From assembly GCA_019359495.1 (NCBI GenBank), contig JAHHHF010000092.1:1-64000 (forward strand): DNA of 64,000 bases, written 5' to 3'. Positions 1 through 7,614 of the stretch are shown piece after piece (the first letter of the stretch is position 1; each line of letters opens with the position of its first letter). A program made the position numbers and the translations under genes. The notes under the pieces were generated by a model. It was not told the origin of the DNA. It saw only the letters and a list, made by a program, of their open reading frames with translations, and ran no database searches. The stretch is from Goleter apudmare HA4340-LM2 (GTDB lineage: Bacteria > Cyanobacteriota > Cyanobacteriia > Cyanobacteriales > Nostocaceae).

Positions 1-148
1 ATAGTTAATAATGAATGTTCTATATATGTCAATTGTTGCAGCACTTTTATCTATTTATTGATACACATTTTAAAAATTGTTTAGTACGTTCAGCTAACAG
101 TTTGGCATAACAAGTACCGAAGAACCATAAAGCTGTGCAAAATAGTAA

Positions 149-177
149 GTAACCGACTTCTTTGAGAAGTTGGTTAC
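149..177 (-). terminator. Hairpin, likely terminator of the alpha/beta hydrolase gene
   Basis: A 13-bp stem (one G-U wobble) with a TTG loop lies 40 bp past the stop codon of the minus-strand hydrolase gene. Read on the minus strand it is followed by a T-rich stretch (TTACTATTTTG), so a rho-independent terminator is plausible. The tail is not a clean T-run. Confidence 0.5.
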
Positions 178-217
178 CTGAGCTTAGTGATTTTCGCAAA
201 TAAAATAGGATTCGAGA

Positions 218-1114
218 CTAATTCAGCAAAGGCAAAAATTGCCGAATTAACCCAATTGTCACGGCTGGTAGTTCTAATTGTGGTGTTAACCCTACATTTT
301 CTAAAATTTGAAAAAATCGGATTGCTTGGGGATTCATCTCAGCCAGACGGCGACCTATTTCTGGGCCGGTAAATTGCGACTTTTGTCCCCAGATAATCGC
401 AGTAGGAGTCGTCATTTGTTGAATATAAAGTGACAAGTCAAAGCACAAATCACCACGTACAAAAGATAGGGCTGCATATTCAGCATTTGGTTGTTGTGCC
501 GATTCTAAATATGCATCGACAATTTCTTGATACACTCGATTAGCTTGGGCGAATTGACGCTGTTCTAAGAAACTGCGAATACCACCACTAGTGGCAATTC
601 CAGAACTGTACAGCAAGCGATCAATAATAGGAACACTGACTAACTGAGCAAAAAAGCTGCGGGAGTAGTCTTCGCCAAAGTCAGAAAGTCCAGCAGGTGT
701 GGTGAGAATTAAAGACTTGAACAATTCAGGATGAGCGATCGCTACCCGAATTGTCAAGGCGGCAGTTAGAGAAGAAGCAATAACTGTCACCGGGCCTGTA
801 GTAGTCTGCTGCAAAAATTCCCGAATCGTTGTTAAATAATCATCAATCTTGTAATTGTGTGCTGGGTGCTCGGATCTCCCCCAACCGATCAAGTCCGGCG
901 CGATGATCCGATATTCGGCGGCAAAAGCTGGATAAACTTTAGACCACTCATAAGCAGAAGAACCACCACCAAAACCGTGCAGAAACACTAAAGTTTCTCC
1001 ATCGAGGTTTGTGGTCACTTTTTCCTGCCAAGGTGAACCAGTAGCAGTATAGTAGACAATTTTACCTAAAGAGGTATTGACAGAGCGCTGTTCAAATCCT
1101 AATGGTTGAAACAT
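218..1114 (-). CDS. Alpha/beta fold hydrolase
   Basis: This 298-aa protein has the alpha/beta hydrolase layout. An oxyanion-hole segment (LHGFGGGSSAYEW) lies near residue 45. A nucleophile-elbow segment (VIASSLTAAL) lies near residue 110, and a variable cap region follows. The elbow reads A-S-S-L-T rather than the textbook G-x-S-x-G, so the nucleophile is presumably one of the two serines. No signal peptide is visible, so it is probably cytoplasmic. The family covers esterases, haloperoxidase-like and epoxide-hydrolase-like enzymes, and the substrate cannot be told from sequence. It stands alone on the minus strand with a hairpin just past its stop. Confidence 0.85.
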   Translation of the reverse strand: MFQPLGFEQRSVNTSLGKIVYYTATGSPWQEKVTTNLDGETLVFLHGFGGGSSAYEWSKVYPAFAAEYRIIAPDLIGWGRSEHPAHNYKIDDYLTTIREFLQQTTTGPVTVIASSLTAALTIRVAIAHPELFKSLILTTPAGLSDFGEDYSRSFFAQLVSVPIIDRLLYSSGIATSGGIRSFLEQRQFAQANRVYQEIVDAYLESAQQPNAEYAALSFVRGDLCFDLSLYIQQMTTPTAIIWGQKSQFTGPEIGRRLAEMNPQAIRFFQILENVGLTPQLELPAVTIGLIRQFLPLLN

Positions 1115-1703
1115 AACTATTTTCTATTCACTCTAGTAACTGTTGGGGAATGGGGAATCCCCTACTTTTAAGTATGGAGATTGAAATAAAAACTGGGGTT
1201 GTATAACTAGGAACTGGACACTGAAAACTGAGAAAACAATAACCATAGCCAATGTCGCCAGTTTCTCCTTCTGGGTTCGCCTTTGGGCATTCTCGCAGAG
1301 TAGACGCCGGAGGCGGCTAGAAGTTGGGGAAACCGCCCACAGTAATTGCTCCCCAACGCCCCAAACCATATTCTCTTATCGGTGAATCAATGACTCCACA
1401 ATTTTTCACCACCCTCAGATTAAGTAGATGTGAAATTACTGGATTACGTGTGAAGATTCGGTAATTATTTTTTCATGAAGTATTGGGTAATTTTGCTTGT
1501 ACATGCTTGTCTACAAGGATTTATGGTAGTAGCGACTATCACTTAGGCAAGAATTCTGCCCAGGCTTTTTTGTGATACTCTATCAGAGATATCACGGATA
1601 TTTTTGAGCGCTGAGACGCTCACCAACAACAGCTATTAATCCTCATTATGGAGGTAAAAACAATAGCTTTTGATGAAATTAGGCAATCGTAAAGTGGGGC
1701 GTC
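1115..1703. other. Intergenic spacer with a short hairpin and a repeat fragment
   Basis: I see no credible gene here. Positions 1285-1320 carry a GC-rich piece (around GTAGACGCCGGAGGCGGC) resembling short repeats seen elsewhere in the window. TGAGCG/CGCTCA at 1605-1622 forms a 6-bp stem with a 6-nt loop in the likely leader of the next gene. The 78-codon minus-strand frame at 1133-1369 runs through the repeat and looks spurious. Confidence 0.6.
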
Positions 1704-2276
1704 ATGGTAAAGCAAGCTATTCTTCAATCGAATAAAGTATCCATGTTTGAAGACGCTGAATTTGCACTTGACAACTTTAATATCCAAAACCAAGTAATAG
1801 CTTCAGTTTGGCAGGGTCAGCTTGAGGAAGCTACTGATGCTGTACCTAGTTGTATTTCTCTAAATTTAGAAGATTTGAAATGCTTTGAAGCCGTGGAACG
1901 CCAGTATGAAAGTTTGGGCGTCATTTTTCACAATTCTCTAGCAATACAACCTTCAAATCCGGCATTTCCTACACACTCAGGACTGACTGTATTAATGGGA
2001 TCGCCCAAGGGCGGATTTTTAGAAGCTACCTTCTTGCAACCTGTGAAATGGGTTGGTGCTTTTGTCACTAGTTCACAAAGGCTAGTAATTTCTGCTTACG
2101 ATCGCGATCGTCAACCACTGGCGCAAGCAGTACTACCAGGAGCTAATCTGGCAAATTCTGACTCTGCCATGCCCCCCAATACCTTATTATCGGTAACAGC
2201 GAAGGATATTCATTCCGTTACCTTCTGTGCTTTTGATGGGCAATTCACCCTTGATAACTTTCGTTTTTGTTTTTAA
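1704..2276 (+). CDS. Hypothetical protein resembling the core of PEP-CTERM-type beta-sandwich proteins
   Basis: This 190-aa protein has no name I can give. It has no signal peptide and no membrane segment. It opens with a phrase repeated at its end: FALDNFNIQN near residue 20 and FTLDNFRFCF at the C-terminus. The middle (SGLTVLMGSPKGGFLEATF, then VKWVGAFVTSS, then ISAYDRDRQPLA) looks like a beta-rich lectin-like sandwich. Such 'LDNFRF' endings are common just before the sorting tail of cyanobacterial PEP-CTERM proteins, but the sorting tail is absent here, so a cytoplasmic derivative is possible. The start is ATG. The reading frame is clean and codon use matches the neighbours. Confidence 0.7.
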   Translation: MVKQAILQSNKVSMFEDAEFALDNFNIQNQVIASVWQGQLEEATDAVPSCISLNLEDLKCFEAVERQYESLGVIFHNSLAIQPSNPAFPTHSGLTVLMGSPKGGFLEATFLQPVKWVGAFVTSSQRLVISAYDRDRQPLAQAVLPGANLANSDSAMPPNTLLSVTAKDIHSVTFCAFDGQFTLDNFRFCF

Positions 2277-2802
2277 CTAAAACTCTGCCACTAATTGGTT
2301 CTTACCCGCTCTAGTCCAGGTATTCTTATAGAGTATTATTAATTGTCAACGTCAGCCCAAGAAACAGGAAAAGTCTCAAGATTGGCTCTCGGCTTTTGTA
2401 ATCACACTTGCTCTGCCTATCTAGGGGCATCTAAGGTTCTCGGCTTAGTCAGTTACTAGGCCATGAAGAATTGAGTGTCAGCAAATTTTCCTGCTTCCTA
2501 GTAAAACTTATAAAAAACTCCACGCCACTTGCGGGATGGAGCTTTTGGTAGTGGGATAAATAGGCATAAAAAGAATTACCAATGCCCTATTCCCTATGTC
2601 CGAAGCGACGGGAGGACAACCGTTTGGACTTTGGCGTGAGCGTTACTTCGACCCTTCGACTGGCTCAGAGCATCGCAGCCTCTATACAACTCAGTCGAAT
2701 GCTGACGCTGACGGCGGAAGCCCCAACCACCCAAAAGAGGATGGAGTTTCCACAACTTTCCATAAAATACTCAGCAACTTTGTAATCTAGTAGGTAAACA
2801 CC
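2277..2802. other. Repeat-rich spacer
   Basis: No gene is supported. CTCCA/TGGAG at 2518-2541 is a weak hairpin followed by CTTTTGG that may end the 190-aa gene. Positions 2580-2765 hold repeat-like sequence, including a CTTCGACTGGCTCAG motif similar to that at 61809-61823. An AGGATGGAGTTTCC segment near 2740 resembles the one at 23077-23090. Two overlapping frames of about 65 codons here are most likely chance openings in the repeat. Confidence 0.6.
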
Positions 2803-3579
2803 GTGGCACAGGCTTCGTCTTCGTGGCAGCAATTAATCAGCCAGATCCCCAACTGGTCGCTTCCAGGGTTCAAGACAGGAAGCCCAAAACAACGAAATTT
2901 TAAGGGTTTCTCTGGTTTAGGAAATATTCTTTGGTTCCTGACCATCGTTGTGGCTATGCTGTTTTGGAACTGGAAACTTCTGCTAGCACTTGTCGTTGGC
3001 GTTGGGGTGATGCTAGTGGTTTACGCAATGCAGGCCTGGGACTGGCGACTACGCTGGTTGGAGATACGGAAGTTTTTAAACAATCCCAATCGTCGGTTAG
3101 TCTTAGCTGTTGGTAGTGGTGGGATTGCCACTGCCAGTACTTATACCGCAGCTGCTATTTGGGTCGATGCTAGCAGTCCTTGGATGGCGACGGGTGCGAT
3201 CGCCCAAGGTTTAGTAACTTTGTTAACCCTAATTTTATTGGTTTGGCAAATCGTCAATCTGCACACCAGTCAAGAGCAAGGTCAACTTGATCAGTTAATG
3301 GTCAATTTAACTGAGACAGATCCCTTAAAGCGTTTAATTGCTGTGCAACGACTTACTAAATTAATAACTCGTCAGCGAGTAGATGCTGCTGTACAGCAAA
3401 ATTTCAGCGCCTGTCTACGACTCCTACTGAGTAGAGAGGAGGAAGTCGTTATTCGAGAGGCGGCTTTTGAAAGTTTACAAGTTTTGGATCGCTTGCAAGT
3501 TTTACCATCTAGTACGGCTGTTCCACTCCACTACCCACAGTTAAAAGTTCAAAGTCAAAAGTCCCAAATCAGGCACTGA
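2803..3579 (+). CDS. Armadillo-type fold membrane protein (cyanobacterial)
   Basis: A 258-aa protein starting at GTG. The first 50 residues are polar. Residues 45-150 then carry about four hydrophobic segments (ILWFLTIVVAMLFW, LLLALVVGVGVMLVVY, LAVGSGGIATASTYTAAAIW, LVTLLTLILLVWQIV). The C-terminal 90 residues are soluble and helical (LIAVQRLTKLIT, VVIREAAFESLQVLDRL), which matches an armadillo/HEAT-like repeat module. Function is unknown; an integral membrane protein with a cytoplasmic protein-binding tail is inferred. The last dozen residues are encoded by a heptanucleotide repeat (see 3543-3570), so the native C-terminus may have been altered. Confidence 0.8.
   Translation: MAQASSSWQQLISQIPNWSLPGFKTGSPKQRNFKGFSGLGNILWFLTIVVAMLFWNWKLLLALVVGVGVMLVVYAMQAWDWRLRWLEIRKFLNNPNRRLVLAVGSGGIATASTYTAAAIWVDASSPWMATGAIAQGLVTLLTLILLVWQIVNLHTSQEQGQLDQLMVNLTETDPLKRLIAVQRLTKLITRQRVDAAVQQNFSACLRLLLSREEEVVIREAAFESLQVLDRLQVLPSSTAVPLHYPQLKVQSQKSQIRH
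3543..3570. repeat. Heptanucleotide short tandem repeat inside the 3' end of the armadillo-type gene
   Basis: Four 7-bp units run head to tail: AAAAGTT, CAAAGTC, AAAAGTC, CCAAATC. They lie in frame at the end of the coding region and encode the tail LKVQSQKSQIR just before the stop. Degenerate heptanucleotide repeats (STRRs) are known from filamentous cyanobacteria. Confidence 0.75.
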
Positions 3580-3652
3580 GTTCCTAACCAGGACTTGAGT
3601 ACTTGCTTTTTTATCACTAAAGTGCATACTAAGAGGCTCACAAAAGTTTTGA

Positions 3653-4399
3653 TTATTTTCGATACAACTTGCCATCTCTGACCTGTACTACTGGATGATT
3701 GCACCGCCGCACCAATTGTTCATCATGAGTGGTGACAATGACGGTGGCCCCAAAAGAATTTAACTTTTCTAGAATCTGCATTATTTGCCAGGAATTATCC
3801 GGATCAAGGTTGCCTGTAGGCTCATCAGCCAAAAGCAATGGTGGAGTTGCCACGATCGCTCTGGCAATACTCACCCGTTGTTGCTCTCCTCCGGAAAGTT
3901 GATCCGGAAAACGATCCGCTTTTGCCAGCAAACCCACCAGTTTCAAAGTAGGTTCTAAACGGCGTTGAATTTCTTTGCGGGTATAACCTTGAGCTTGCAG
4001 CACAAAAGTCACATTTTCTGCCACTGTTCGTTGCGGAATCAGTTTGTAGTCTTGAAACACGATGCCAATACGTCGGCGCAATAGAGACAAGCGATCGCCC
4101 CGCAAAGTAGCCAGGTTACAATCATGGACTATCACTTCTCCTTGTGTCGCTAACTCCGCGCCATATAGCAGTTTCAAGAGTGTTGATTTACCAGAACCAC
4201 TTGGCCCCGTGATAAATAAAAATTCCTTGTGTTTGACCTGGAGATTCACATCTAATAATGCGTGGGAGGTATTAGTATAGATTTTTGTGACAGAGCGTAA
4301 TTGCAAAGCTATGCCAGCCGTATCACTATGCTGTTGAGTTTTATTGCCCTCACCATCAACAAATTTGTTAGTCGTTACTGGAGTCGTTAATACTGGCAT
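3653..4399 (-). CDS. ftsE: FtsE-like ABC transporter ATP-binding protein
   Basis: A 248-aa ABC ATPase. Walker A is GPSGSGKST near residue 65. The signature is [14 protein letters not shown] near residue 167, and Walker B with D-loop is [12 protein letters not shown]. The Q-loop segment IVFQDYKLI and the switch histidine (VTTHDE) are present. Length and wording are typical of FtsE, the ATPase of the FtsEX complex that links cell division to peptidoglycan hydrolysis at the membrane. About 30 residues precede the domain. No ftsX lies next to it, so the assignment rests on similarity to the FtsE/LolD group. A LolD-type exporter ATPase is the main alternative. Confidence 0.8.
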   Translation of the reverse strand: MPVLTTPVTTNKFVDGEGNKTQQHSDTAGIALQLRSVTKIYTNTSHALLDVNLQVKHKEFLFITGPSGSGKSTLLKLLYGAELATQGEVIVHDCNLATLRGDRLSLLRRRIGIVFQDYKLIPQRTVAENVTFVLQAQGYTRKEIQRRLEPTLKLVGLLAKADRFPDQLSGGEQQRVSIARAIVATPPLLLADEPTGNLDPDNSWQIMQILEKLNSFGATVIVTTHDEQLVRRCNHPVVQVRDGKLYRK

Positions 4400-4488
4400 T
4401 CGTCAATTTTCCTTAAGCCTACAACCAAGCAGCTTGATCTTTGATACCAATTCGTAATAGTGAAGCAAGCTCCGTAATCACAAAAATT

Positions 4489-4520
4489 AGATATAAGCCT
4501 GGGTTTGAGGGTTTATATCT
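4489..4520 (-). terminator. Hairpin, possible terminator for the glycosyltransferase gene
   Basis: An 11-bp stem (AGATATAAGCC/GGTTTATATCT, one G-U wobble) closes a 10-nt loop. On the minus strand it is followed by AATTTTTG. It lies about 380 bp past the stop of the minus-strand WecG/TagA gene, with the MITE-like element in between. The assignment is therefore tentative. Confidence 0.4.
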
Positions 4521-4576
4521 GTTGCCGAATTTGTAGATAGTTAGTATTTAGAGGTTGTTTGGCAAGTCTTGCGTGC

Positions 4577-4738
4577 TCATACCAATTTGAAAAAACAATG
4601 TTGCAGATAACTTGTAGGGGCGTAGGCTCTGCCTACTCTGCGAGTTCTCCGTAGGGTACGGTTGTACTCCTGTCGGAGAAGCAAGCTACGCCCTGATCAC
4701 CCATCAATCTGTCGCAAATCCTATTTAAATTGGTATGA
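4577..4738. mobile_element. Foldback MITE-like element, 162 bp
   Basis: The ends are 16-bp terminal inverted repeats (TCATACCAATTTGAAA at 4577-4592 and ATTTAAATTGGTATGA at 4723-4738; two mismatches). Nested arms lie inside: GGGCGTAG (4618-4625) with CTACGCCC (4686-4693), and TTCTCCG (4645-4651) with CGGAGAA (4674-4680). There is no coding capacity. This fits a non-autonomous miniature inverted-repeat element. I cannot identify a clear target duplication or the parent transposase. Confidence 0.6.
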
Positions 4739-4900
4739 CAATACTTCTCAAACATCCTCTTTCAATAATGAATCTGCTTAAAAATAAGGATTCCCAGGTA
4801 CAACCCAGGAATCTCAAATTCCAAACCGGAAATTTAAAAATTTTTTAAATTCGTCAATACTGAGTCTGTATCAATATACAGAACTACCCAGTGCTGTTCC

Positions 4901-5656
4901 TCAACTGATGGCGCCTCGTGCTGTGAAGTGATAGACAAATGCCTTAAGTGCAAATTCTGGCAAAGCCAACATCCGCCGCCACCGCCAAGGTTCTTGATAA
5001 AGCCGATACAGCCACTCTAAATTGTTATTTCCCAACCAAGCAGGCGCACGATGTTTTGTCCCCGACCAAATATCAAAACTACCACCAACGCCAATCCAAA
5101 CTGCTTGGGGACACAAATGACGGTTTTGAGCAATCCATAATTCTTGACGCGGTACTCCCAAACCAACAAAAATCAATTGTGGCTGCAATTGGATGAGAGT
5201 TTGCTGTAACTGTTGTTCTTGTTCAGGAGAATGGTAGCCTGAATGAGTACCTACTATATTTAAACTAGAGATCTGCTGCTGACAAACCTCGGCCGCTTTT
5301 GCCGCTACTCCGGTTGCTCCTCCGTAGAAAAACACCTTTGTGCTTGTCTGCTGTTGTCCCAACTCTCGTAGTAATGTTTCAGCTAGTTCAATTCCTGGAC
5401 AACGCTGCACTTTTTGCCATAATAGCCACCGCAAATAAAGAACTACACCAGCCCCATCTGGAATTACTAACTCAGCATTTTGAATTACCTGAGCCAAAGA
5501 ACTATTCCGCTCTGCTTGCATAGTCATTTCGGCATTGAGCGTCACTACATGAGTTCCTCTGCCTTGTTGCAAGCATTCTATTAACCAGCCTGGATAGTTT
5601 GTCATCACATGAACTGGCATTCCCAATACTGCAAGTGTTTTAGGCGATTTAGACAT
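4901..5656 (-). CDS. WecG/TagA/CpsF family glycosyltransferase
   Basis: A 251-aa enzyme of the WecG/TagA/CpsF family (GT26). Family features visible are HVVTLNAEMTMQAERN near residue 35, the LVIPDGAGVV motif near 65, VFFYGGATGVAAKAAE near 110, and LIFVGLGVPRQELWI near 160 followed by IGVGGSFDIWSG and APAWL. The family transfers a sugar such as N-acetylmannosaminuronate or N-acetylmannosamine to a polyprenyl-linked acceptor in the making of surface polysaccharide. It acts at the inner face of the cytoplasmic membrane. Its substrate here is unknown. A distant uppP and Ugd/UXS pair in the same window fit an envelope-polysaccharide role. Confidence 0.88.
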   Translation of the reverse strand: MSKSPKTLAVLGMPVHVMTNYPGWLIECLQQGRGTHVVTLNAEMTMQAERNSSLAQVIQNAELVIPDGAGVVLYLRWLLWQKVQRCPGIELAETLLRELGQQQTSTKVFFYGGATGVAAKAAEVCQQQISSLNIVGTHSGYHSPEQEQQLQQTLIQLQPQLIFVGLGVPRQELWIAQNRHLCPQAVWIGVGGSFDIWSGTKHRAPAWLGNNNLEWLYRLYQEPWRWRRMLALPEFALKAFVYHFTARGAIS

Positions 5657-6156
5657 AGCCTACTCTTGATTAGCCTCACACCATATTTTTATCGACCATC
5701 AGTTTATCAAATATTTTAATATGCTGTTCAGGGTGATTATGAGCAACTATAAATTAATTACTTGTGTGATAAAAACTGTGTAAGATTACCAATCTAAGTG
5801 ATTTTACTAAATAAATGATCATTATTTATTGATTTTTATTGTTATAAAAATAACTTATAAGGAACTTTTATTTGATTTTTGGAAAAACTCAAACTCGAAA
5901 AACCTTCTTTCCTCTGGTCTTTTACCTGTCTGTAGCGCTTCGCGCACCACGCAAATAAGTTTAAAACTCAAAGCAGATTCCTAATATTGCGGCAATAGCA
6001 ACTCAGTAGATATTTATGCTCAATTTTAAATTAAGACCAAAATGGAGCATAAACTCGTAAAATTTAGGAAGAGAGGAGCCAAAGACACTCTGCCTCCGGG
6101 GTAGTTGAGTTTTTGACAATTTGATATAATCTATTATCTCGTAATATTTAACATAA
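5657..6156. other. AT-rich spacer before the tnpB relic
   Basis: No gene is supported. Most of 5690-5900 is very AT-rich. At 6091-6110 the phrase CTGCCTCCGGGGTAGTTGAG resembles the right-hand tip of IS200/IS605-type elements and may be a transposon scar. That is a resemblance from memory and was not aligned. Confidence 0.4.
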
Positions 6157-6474
6157 ATGTTAGTGTTTGAGGCAAAGCTTAAGGCTCATCATGAGCAGTA
6201 TCCGAAGCTACATCAGACTATTGGGACTGCTTGTTTTGGTCGCAGCGTCCCGAGATGCTGGATGAATTGTAAGAAGATTAGAAGCTACAACCTCAATAAG
6301 TTCTGCTCGGTAGCAAAATTCAATAGGATGGGAAGGCAAGCTAGTGCAGAGAGAACGTGGTCTGTCCTAGCTCGATTTTTTGTCAACTACAACAAGAATC
6401 AACCAGGGAAAACAGGATATCCACGTTTCAACAAGAGGAAACTCCTCTTTGTTAGTCAAGTTGCACAAAGATAA
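6157..6474 (+). pseudogene. Truncated, diverged tnpB (IS200/IS605 OrfB) N-terminal relic
   Basis: The 105-codon frame begins MLVFEAKLKAHHEQY and continues with RQASAERTWSVLARFFVNY and GKTGYPRFNKRKLLF. This is the N-terminal signature of IS200/IS605-family TnpB proteins, in which the usual text is close to 'RQASAERAWSAIARFYDN' and 'KKGFPKFKK'. A full TnpB is around 400 aa with a RuvC-like nuclease domain and a zinc finger. All of that is missing, and the middle (residues 25-50) is scrambled as if frameshifted. It cannot encode an active nuclease. A perfect 7-bp hairpin follows directly at 6478-6495. Confidence 0.72.
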
Positions 6475-6477
6475 AGC

Positions 6478-6495
6478 CTCAGAAGTGATTCTGAG
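6478..6495. repeat. Small perfect hairpin after the tnpB relic
   Basis: CTCAGAA-GTGA-TTCTGAG forms a 7-bp stem with a 4-nt loop immediately after the stop of the tnpB fragment. Subterminal hairpins mark IS200/IS605 ends, so this may be a residual right end. It is short enough to be chance. Confidence 0.35.
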
Positions 6496-6720
6496 TATCT
6501 CTCCATGCACCTGAACTTGGTATAAGGAGGATAACAAATTGAAGTATAACTTTCGTAGTGGGAGTAAATGCCTTTGGCGCTGACTAAATCTCTCTCAATT
6601 AGCCTTACTCAGCCGATACTTCTATAATTTTTGCTCAATATCTCTTGCAACTCCATATCCTCAAACTTGTGAGTAAACTCAATTTTACAGTTAAGGTAGT
6701 GTAACGGGCGGAAGTTGACT

Positions 6721-7440
6721 ATGAGTAAAATTCGTATTGCTCTGATTGAAGATCATGACCTCACCCGTGTGGGTATTCGGACAGCACTACTGCAAAAAGA
6801 AGAAATTGAAGTTGTAGGTGAAGCTGCCAATGCTGCGGAAGGTTTGAGAATGTTAAAAACATTACAACCTGATATTGCAATTGTCGATATTGGTTTACCA
6901 GATAAAGATGGTATTGAACTGACACGAGAAATTAAAGCTATTGCTAATGGTGAAGAGTCGGCAACAAAAGTACTAATTTTGACATTGCGGGATAACAAAG
7001 AAGCAGTGCTAGCGGCTTTTGCGGCTGGGGCAGATTCTTACTGCATGAAGGACATCAAGTTTGATAATTTGCTGGAAGCAGTACGTGTAACTTACAATGG
7101 CAACGCTTGGATCGATCCAGCGATCGCTCGGATTGTTCTACAACAAGCCCAACAAAATCCACCCAAACAAGATACAGTATCATTAGATACAATAAATTCT
7201 AGCCAAAATCTGGAGATTTTAGATAATGAAGAAACTATAGAGCCTTACACCCTGACAGAAAGGGAGTTAGAAGTGTTACAGTTGATCGTTGAAGGTTGTA
7301 GCAATGCAATAATCGCGGAAAGACTGTACATCACAGTAGGAACGGTAAAAACTCATGTCCGCAATATATTGAACAAGCTATGTGCTGATGACCGCACCCA
7401 AGCCGCAGTTCGTGCTTTACGCTCTGGGTTAGTGGGATAA
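6721..7440 (+). CDS. NarL/FixJ (LuxR-type) response regulator
   Basis: A 239-aa response regulator. The receiver domain covers residues 3-125. Acidic residues E10/D11 and the phosphoacceptor D56 (AIVDIGLPD) are present, as is the conserved lysine (CMKDI). A linker of about 50 residues rich in Gln/Asn/Ser follows. The C-terminal LuxR-type helix-turn-helix then reads LTERELEVLQLIVEGCSN and TVKTHVRNILNKL. I chose ATG at 6721 over an in-frame TTG two codons upstream. No histidine kinase is adjacent. The next gene, on the same strand 174 bp downstream, is another receiver protein, so the two may serve a common stress pathway. Targets are unknown. Confidence 0.9.
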   Translation: MSKIRIALIEDHDLTRVGIRTALLQKEEIEVVGEAANAAEGLRMLKTLQPDIAIVDIGLPDKDGIELTREIKAIANGEESATKVLILTLRDNKEAVLAAFAAGADSYCMKDIKFDNLLEAVRVTYNGNAWIDPAIARIVLQQAQQNPPKQDTVSLDTINSSQNLEILDNEETIEPYTLTERELEVLQLIVEGCSNAIIAERLYITVGTVKTHVRNILNKLCADDRTQAAVRALRSGLVG

Positions 7441-7614
7441 GGTTAATTTTAGAGTCTAGCTAAAATTAAGTGAGATTTACAACTTTGAGAAAAGTACATT
7501 TTCAAAATAGGTAAATTCTCTATAGAGACTGTTGTTTAATAGTTCTTTAGTTATTTGGTGGGATAAGTATTACACTATTTCGCTAGTCATTTTATCTAAA
7601 AATTACAGTCAAAT

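Larger units (their letters stand above)
4400..4900. other. Spacer holding a terminator-like hairpin and a MITE-like element
   Basis: No gene is seen. The spacer separates two minus-strand genes. It contains the hairpin at 4489-4520 and the foldback element at 4577-4738, each listed separately; the rest is AT-rich. Confidence 0.7.

Noticed and set aside
1133-1369. 78-codon minus-strand frame
   Set aside because: It runs through a GC-rich repeat piece and ends in low-complexity sequence; no ribosome-binding site and no recognisable protein.
2582-2790. Two overlapping frames of 64-67 codons
   Set aside because: Both lie in repeat sequence related to segments near 23080 and 61810, and they overlap each other in different frames.
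6523-6577. Possible 14-codon leader peptide after an AAGGAGG site upstream of the LuxR-type regulator
   Set aside because: It would start at TTG, is very short and may be part of transposon debris; not listed as a feature.
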